Under the pieces are notes generated by a model, which saw only the letters and a program-made list of their open reading frames with translations, did not search any database and had not been told where the DNA came from. A program made the position numbers and the translations under genes. From contig CAJNOQ010003378.1 in NCBI GenBank assembly GCA_905250885.1, positions 1-20,461 of the forward strand: 20,461 nt of DNA, written 5' to 3'. Source of the stretch: Didymodactylos carnosus (lineage: Eukaryota > Rotifera > Eurotatoria > Philodinida > Philodinidae). Position 1 is the first letter of the stretch. Each line of letters starts with the position of its first letter. Positions 8,068-17,000 of the stretch are shown here, in pieces.

Positions 8068-11000
8068 GTAGGTGTTATCTATTTCAAGTCACTAATACTC
8101 GTTCATTTTACATTTCTCTTATTCATTTCTCTGTCATTTTATAAAGCATTATTGGATGAACCATGTTCGAATCATGCCCAGTGTGGAAATGTAACAAATG
8201 CAATATGTTCTGGTAACAGATGTGTATGCAATACTCCCTATTATCAGCCATGTCAAAAAACGATTTGTAGTAAGTTTAAGTGAATTAATATATATAGATA
8301 TATATTTATGAGTACATATTTAAAGAAAGTAATAAAGTCACATCACCCTACTAAGAAATCTATACATTTCTTGATACGATCCTAAAGAAGCCTTGGAGAA
8401 TCCTTCCAGTATTTAGTTTACTTTTAAGTAAGATCTTAACAAAATTCTGTACCCGAAATTAATAGAATTTGGAATACCTACCCAAAAGTTATAAGATTTA
8501 GGCTAGAGTTTTGTTAAGATTCGATTAGGAATTTAATAAGAAAATATAAATGACTGAATCTTCGATCAAATCTTACGTATGGATTTCGTACTAGAATGCT
8601 AAATTTAACTTTCTACAGGATCCTGATAAAAAACTGATAGAAAGTGCATAGGGCTTTAGTTAGTGCATACTTTATCCTTGAACCAAAACTTAAATACATA
8701 ACTGAATATCATGATTAAAAAAATATTACTTACTAAACATTTAAATATTATTCTAATTTTTCACACACAGCTAAAATTTTCCTAAATTAAAATCACTGAA
8801 TCAAACTTTCTAATAATAAGCATGACATAGGCGACGGAGCTATGAGGTACGATGGGCTTGAGTCTCACGAGAAAAAAATAGATTTTTCTTTGCTAAAGGC
8901 GTATGAGTTTTAGAAAAAACAAAGAACCCTACAGGAATGAAGACCATCGCAGCCCACATAATCGTAAAGTGTTTTTTACCCTTTTAACTTTGAAATAGCC
9001 TGAGAAAAATCGTCTCACACTACTAGGATAAGCATTTTTCTAAAATTCCTACTACTTGCGAGGGAAAAAAAGTGTTGAACTTCACAGGGTTCGACAACTC
9101 CAACTCCGGAGTTAAGGATTTTTGTGGTGAAGTTGGAATTATCCTTGGCGGAGTGGGAGTTGAGATTTTACTAGGTTGGAGTTGAGTTTTTGAATTTTTA
9201 TTTTCAACTCCGTTTTGCATTTTTGGAAATGTTCCATAGTTGTAAACTGATCTTCTAAACGATTGAGTGACTGTATTCACGAGTGAATTCGGAAGTTCTT
9301 TGCGCTTTCCTGCCGGAAAAAGCCCCAAAACGTCTAGAATCCTGCTAAAAACCGAAAAATCTTCCTTAAAAAAGTGAAACAACCGGAGCTGAACGGAAGT
9401 TGAGATTTTGTTGAGAGAGTTGAAGCTGAAGTTGGAAATTTGAAAACGGAGTTGGAGTTGAAAGTCTGCGGAGTTGCCCAACCCTGGAACTTCACAAGGT
9501 TTCAAGACGCTTCTGTGAAGCATGAACAAAACAAAACTCCTAAATCTAAAAAGAAACATCTTTACGGGTTGTTGACATAACTTGGCTACAAAACGTGATT
9601 CCATCGTGTTTCGTAACTTTTTAAAATGGTCGTAACTTTTAAACAAAAGCAGATATAACTTCAAAAAAGATTCCATTCAAAACAAATTTAGAAGCTCTGC
9701 AAAACTGGATATAAGCAAACTTTTGAAAAGCATCCTCTCAAATGCAATTTCCAAGAAACCAAAGCACACTATTCAGTTTTCGATTTTTTGAGTACCTTTA
9801 GACGATTCTGCAAGATCTTTTAAAACTAAACTTTTCAAATTCGAAGAGCTTGTAATTTTCCTTCGAATGGAATGCTTTTCGAAATTCTATCCGCGTTTGT
9901 TAAACAGTTAAAAAACGTGACGAAATTAAGTTTTTTTAGCTAAGTTATGTGGACAGGCCATTTAATAGAAAAGTTCAACGAAGTGATATATTTTAACAAT
10001 AAATATAGCTAGCAAGATATAATAAAATAATAATAACACTGAAAAAGACTAATTTCTAACACCACAACTTATCCCATAAAACTTAACTCACATTAATAAT
10101 TATTAGTTAATTAAATAAATATATACGTGAAAAATTGTTACACAACTGGTTTAAAAACTAATAAACAGAAATTAACCATCGTATTAAATCTAAAGACACA
10201 AAGACTGAAAAGATGTACACAAGTATTTTATAACAATTAAATAAAACAAATAAGTCACAAAAAACTTAAAACTCTATCAACATCAAAATTAATTAAGGAA
10301 AAAAAGACAATCCTCAATCATATCTAACATAAAAAATAAAAACAATAAAAGAAAATTGAATTTATTTCAATAATAGTCCATAAAAAGAACATGAAACAGA
10401 AAAAAGAAAATATCATTATTAACACAAATACATAAACAAACCAAAATTAACATGCAAAATAATGGTCAGCTTTCATCCAGTCCCCTAACATTACGAAAGC
10501 CCGGTAAAAAGTAAGGCTTTCGTAACACGTTAAAAAGACATAAATTAAAAAAAGAACCAAGGCTTAAGAGGGGTAAAATAGCTGAAGATTAATGTCCTCT
10601 AACAGAACTTTCGTAACAGTCTTTCACAGGGCTTTTGTAACGAAGTGCATCTTTACTTTTCAAATTGAAATTATGTGTGATTATACTAATTCATTCTCAC
10701 TGCTTCTATTTGTTTTCTCTTTCATTTACAATAAGAAGTAGCATTCGTTACGAAAGCCCTGTAATAATACAGCATTATCGTTTATATCTGGGATAAAAAG
10801 TACATATAGACACCGTTACGAAAGCCGTGTAAAAGAGTCTTACGAAAGCCCTGTAAGAGCATCTACTAGAGATTAATCCCTTGCATTATCGTTGCGAAAG
10901 CCCTGTTAGTGATCTTAGTGACTGGCTATTTCATAGAGAGGATATGATCCAATTGATAGTGTTACGAAGGCCCTGTAAACGATGGTTTTTGGAACAAAAG

Positions 11001-14000
11001 TTCTGTTATTTTTTTAGTACGAAAGCTTTGTAAAAAGTCAATTTACGGGGCTTTCGGATTACGAAAGCCTTGTAAATAAAGAGGAGTTTAGATGAAACGC
11101 CACCAAAATAATAAACAGTAAATTGAAAATCTTTATTATATAAGAAAAATAATATACAGACATAAAACATTCAAATAGTTATCAATAATAAAAGTAATGA
11201 TCATTCACAATAATATTCGATTCTTTTTTTCAACTAAATGTTATAAAAAAGTTAAATATTTTTTTGCAGGATAAGATCTTTTTTTGATTTGAACGCAGTA
11301 TCAGGAAAAAATATTGTGTAGAGTTTAGAGATATCACATTTCGTTCGAAAATGTATATGTTCTACACGATGAATTTTTATACAAAAAGTTTCTCAGGTAA
11401 ATTCGAAGACTTGATTTTGTAAGGTTCAAATTTTTTCAGAGACTCAAGAGATTTTGATAGTGTCTTTATAAGCACACACACCATTCGAGATTTTTTCAGC
11501 TATTCAAATCTTTGTCAAATTTGTTTTGAGTTATTCTGATCAAGGAGAAAAACTGAAATCTAAGATAGATAGGCAATCTTGGCCTCCACTATGTATACAT
11601 ATTAAACTAATTGAGTCTTTTATTAAGATGTGAAGAGAAACTTTCGCTATTTTGGAGAACAATGTCGACACGATGAAAATTGTATTGATAATAAATATAA
11701 TTTTACTAATTGTTATGATAATAAATGCCGCTGCAGCGAAACATACAGTGACGACAATGGACTATGCCGTAAGTAAAAAAAAAAAACTAATTTTGGTAGT
11801 ATATAACTTAATTGTAATTTGAAGGGAAAAAATTTAATGTTACGTGCACACAAAGTAATCAATGTTTATCTGGCAACTGTTCAAGTGGAAAATGTATTTG
11901 TTCACCGGGTTTCAGATTAGAGAGCAACGGGAAATGCAGTAAGTTTTTTAATAAGTTAAAAGAAATGAACTCAGAGTATCTGTGCTAATTTAGAATTAAA
12001 GTTGACTGAAATTTATGGCAGTATTGAAGAGGCACGAAAAAACGATGCTCTGTGTGATACTACAGAACAATGTCGTGCAGCATTCTCATACTGTACAAAA
12101 GAAGATCGTATAAATGGTACATTTGAGTTTCATTGTAAATGTCGTGTAGGATATAATGGAGATTATTCAGCAAAAACATGTAGTAAGTATCAAATATTTA
12201 GTTATATATAATAAATATGTTGTTTCTCTTATTTTTTCTAATAGACCCTAAAGTAAATGATCAACTATCACCATTGACTGCAAGTGAAACACCAGATCAA
12301 TACTGTGCATTATGTAAGGATCAAAATGCTGTATGTGCGGAAGTCAACAAGACAAATACATGTTGGTGTCGATCAGGCTATTTCAAAGCTGGAACAACTT
12401 GTGGTAAGTCATGATGTAAGATGTATCTATGTGACTTTTACTTTGTAATTTATGATTTTTCCTATTTCATAGCGAAATTTGCCAAACCATTCCTCTTTCC
12501 TAATGAGAAAGATCTGGAAGAGCATGACTTTACCAGAAATAGAAACTGTAGTAGTGCTCTTGGTGTCCAAAGTGATTTGAGGCTATGTCAGTGTGCAAAA
12601 GGATACGAATTTAATAATGGAAAATGTTGTAAGTGTCAATTTAATTTGACGTGACGTAAGTGATCATATTTTACTATATTTAAAGCTCCAAAAAGAAATG
12701 CTTATGATGTAAATTTGGATTATGGTCTTTGCACACAAATCATTCAAGACTCACAATCCGTTTATACAGCTTCTGAACAAGGCAACTCATGTCCATTACC
12801 ACTTGTGTGTCAACTAAAAGGATCAAAACATGTGTGCACATGTGGAGCAAACCAATATCCAAATTTTGAAACGATTAAATGCAGTAAGTGAATATCAATT
12901 TTGTTTTTTATTTCTTCATTTTTTGAAAATCAGCAGAGGTGCTGAATCACAAGTAAGGCATTCTATCGACACTACCTGAAATATTTTTTTTGTTCTAAGT
13001 CTGCGGCGGTGTTTCTTGAGAACGTTCTTCTCTTCAACAGCTGAGTCTTCTCTCACTCCGATTCTGAACAGTGTTTCCAATGTTATTCTGAGTTGCTTTG
13101 ATAGTTAACTCGTACTATTATCTGCTTCAAAAAAGAATGGAGTCAGATATCTTTCGAATAACTGTTCAACGAAAAGAGTTAGAACCTTACGATTTTCAGC
13201 ATTCGACAGGGGACAGTTTAAGAAGTAGACCGATGAAAAAATTTAGGCTCCAGATCAGGTTTACCATGTTAAGCCTTTCCAAGCAAAATGTGCAAGCTTG
13301 TCGATTCTAAGCCAAACAATGACTTTTGAATTCTGAGATGTTCCTTCAAACCATTAAACTGTCGTCTTTAAAACTACGTAAGTCCAAGGTCGCTAGCTGT
13401 CATGGTTCTTCGATAGTATTGGTTTTCTTCGGACCTACCTATCTCAGTCCGGTAAGCTCTGATAACATCAAAAACAAACCCAGACATACGTTTTCGGCTA
13501 AGTCAAGTCCCGTGGCAATGTTTTCAATTTCATAAAATTGAAGAAGCTGGTGAAAACCGGTAGCAGGTGGAATAATCCACTTGTACCTATTTTCGCTGAA
13601 AAGTAAAAAATTCATAACTCGATCCAAACTATACCAGAACCTCAACACATACTCCATCTTGCCTATTGAATCCGAACCTCTGGGTAAAGAAAAGTGCGTT
13701 CTCTTATTTTCAAAGGTTTCTAAAAATTCTTCTCAAAATCCAACCACGGTCTATTGCTTTCTAAAAGTTTTGCTGAAATCCAGGATATACAGGAAATAAA
13801 ACAGAGTATGTGTTGAAGTTCTGGTGTAGTGTGATCCGGAGCCTGAATTTTTTCATAGGTCCACTTCCCAAACTGTCCTCTGTCGAATGGTGAAAATCAC
13901 AGGATTCGAGCTCTTTTCGTTAAAAAGTTATTCAAAAACTATTCTACTCCATTCTATTTTGAAACAGATAATAGTACACTTTCATCTCTTTTGGTGGCTT

Positions 14001-17000
14001 ACTTATCACAGGAATAGACTTTTTAAACAGATAAGATCTAGCGTAAGTACGCACAATCTTTTGTTAGACCAATCCACTTCACTGAAAGGAAATAAGCTTG
14101 ATAAAGTTTTACAAAGATGATCCGATTTTGCTATACAAAAATACGCCACTACTTAACTAATTAGTATCATAAGAATCAATCCTAATCGTAAAGGACGAAT
14201 TGTATGTTAGGCAATTACGTCTGAGACTTTATACAACTTACTGAGGCAAACTTACTAACGGATGAGTCATAAATAATGTCACTATTCGTATTTTTCATTT
14301 CCTAAAAGTAAAATTTTTTAAAGGATTCAATGCTTTATAAGAACATATCAAAAATTTTCTTATAAAATTTGACAATAAAAAATTAGATAAAAACTACTAT
14401 GAAGTTGCAAAGTAGCCCACTTTATTATTTAAAAAACTGTTTCTTTATATTCATTCGCTGATACTGTTCGGTGTAGTTCTGAGATTTTTTTTATATATAA
14501 AGTATGTAAAGTATAGTGATGGATAAATCTTACAGTTATTTTGTAAGGTAAAAGTTACGGTCAATTGCACATCGACTATATAAAGACTAAAGAAATTAAA
14601 AGACTAGAACACACTAAAAAGTCCAAACGAATAACTAAATAGGGTAGTACGCCATCTCGTTTGTGTTTTAGCTGCCTTTTTGAATACACCAGTACCTTCG
14701 AATGTGGCATGTCCAGCAAATGGTGAATATAAGAATGGTATGTGTATTTGTAAAAATATGTATCGCTCAGATAACACCAATAAAAGCTGTGGTAAGTTTA
14801 TTAGAATATTATATTAATCTCATTCATAACACCAAGTTTTATCATGAATAGAGCCAAAAACAATGTTGTATGATTTTAATGAAGTAGTCCAAAGTACCGA
14901 TGATTTGAAAGTCGAAGATTGCACAACATTATTCCCGGGTCCCGTACAACTAAGCGGTGGTGCATGTAAATGTCAAAATACATCCTTTAAATTTACTCCT
15001 AATAAATGTGGTAAGTTTCCGTGTCTAAAAACAGATTGTTTCCGCAAAACATGTAAGTAATAATAATTGACATTCTCTTTGCATCTTAGTATACGAACTG
15101 GATACCGCAATTACAGATTCCTTGTCTAATCGTGAGAATTATTGTCCGGATAATGCAGCTTACAATAATAATCGCTGTACGTGTAAAGCTGGGTATAAAA
15201 CGAGTCTACAAGATAAACGATCATGTGGTAAGTTGAATCACTTTCTTTATTTTAGAGATATGAATATATAAGCAGAGAAATAAAAAGTAGCTTAATTGTG
15301 TTGTCTCTCAAATGAATTTTTGAGCTATGGTACTTCAATAAACGATGTTTATTTCAAATATCCTTTGTCTCATTTATATTTAACCTCTCCATTTTCATAA
15401 TCATATTAAAATTTGTGAATAAATGTACTGATTTCCTTGTTTTTAGTTAGAAAAACTGATATTGTTTATCTATCTGATTACAGTGGTCCTTATGATGTTC
15501 AAGGTTTAATCAATGATACAGACTGTCTTGTTCTGTTCGGTGATGCAGCAACACATAATCCAGTTAACAATGGTTCACATGGCGTTTGTAAATGTCGTCC
15601 AACCACAGCTTATGTTGGAAATAATAATAATACATGTTGTAAGTAAAATAACTTTACATTTCTCTTTTTATTCGTCAGCTTCTCTTGTTCCTAGTTTATT
15701 TTCTGAATAAAACATTGAGTGTAACAAACCAGACGAGTAAAGCGTGCCCTGATCACTCATACTTAAGCACAGACAAATGTATGTGCAATCCAGGTTATTA
15801 TCCAGATGCTGGAGACAAAGAGTGTGGTATGTTCAAAGCAACAAACTGTTTTATGATTTTTACAGTCATATTATATTTAGAATCAAAAAAATCAACGGAT
15901 TTATTATTAGCTGGTACTGAGAATCCAACTGCTTCAAATTGTACCATCAATAATGACCGTGATTGTCAAGTTCTCTATGCCAACGGGGATGCAATAGCAT
16001 TTTGTATAAACGTTGGTGGTACTGAAAAATGTGTATGTAATCGAAGACAAAGTTTTAAGCTAGAAAATCTAGGAAAATGTCGTAAGTAGACTATCTTTGA
16101 TAGAAACTATATATTATCTAAGTTTTAATGTATAGAAAAATTCGACCAGTATTCATTTCCTGGTGATCATGAAATCGATCAATATACATGTGATCGTGAT
16201 ACCGACTGTTCATTTGAAAATAGTGTATGCTCATATTTTCACAGTAAGACGAATGTTTGTCAATGTAAATCTGGCTTCTTGTATAATCCTGAATCTCGAA
16301 CGTGTGGTATGTTGAAACGTTTCTTGTAGAAAAAGGTTTACGGTAAATTCCTTATTTTAGAACAAAATCGTTGTAATCCACCATGTGATATATCAAAAAA
16401 TAAACGTTGTGTTAAGTATGATTGTGAATGTATTGATGGATACCATATTAATAAAACCTCGAATGAGTGTGGTAAGAGAAATCCCCACGTTCGTGTCTAA
16501 TGCTAATAATTAGATTCTTCTGTTCTTAAGTAAAAGATCCTGTTAAACCAACATATAACGGTCCACACCAATATTGTAATTCATTATACGGAAACGTTGA
16601 AGGAATGACTTGTAACCTATCTTGTAATCGAACAGATTGTGCCCCTGGATATAAAGACAACACTGAACGATGTGGTAAGTATTCTACTATATTAGTGCAT
16701 GTATGTACAATGTAATTGTCAGATTAAACAACTAATATTAACTTTGATTTATCTCAGTCAAAGAACAACTGCTCATTTCATACTTCGTTTATTATCATGT
16801 CTTTTGTTAATAGAGAAAAAGAAATATGATGATAAATGTTACGATGATCCAGACTTGTGCCAGCAAGTAGTGAACAATTCTAACTGTTATGAGAATAAAT
16901 GTAGCTGTTTTCCATTTTTTTATTTGGATGAAGCGGGAAATGCGCCGAAAAAATGCGGTGAGTAGTTATCTCTACAAGAATGTTCGATTATATTCTGTTT

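Larger units (their letters stand above)
8270..11627 (+). other. Intron 2 (3358 nt), enlarged by repeats
   Basis: Bounded by GTAAGT and TATTAAG, and phase 1 like its small neighbours. It holds a hAT MITE (9085-9486), a G-poor block (about 10011-10480) and a 17-mer cluster (10491-11075). The remaining parts (8270-9084, 9495-10010, 11076-11627) are AT-rich without a gene or clear repeat. I looked for missed cysteine-rich exons and saw none, so the two flanking exons are taken as adjacent. Confidence 0.75.

Noticed and set aside
9023-9676. 217-codon minus-strand open frame, the longest in the window
   Set aside because: It runs straight across a hAT MITE and both of its target duplications, and has no domain. 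The openness comes from the low-complexity AACTCC interior.
10491-11075. CRISPR array
   Set aside because: The repeats occur in both orientations with irregular spacing and variable sequence, inside an intron of a eukaryotic gene.
13098-14120. Several 69-77 codon frames in intron 8
   Set aside because: They overlap each other on both strands within a TIR element and show no coding bias or cysteine pattern.
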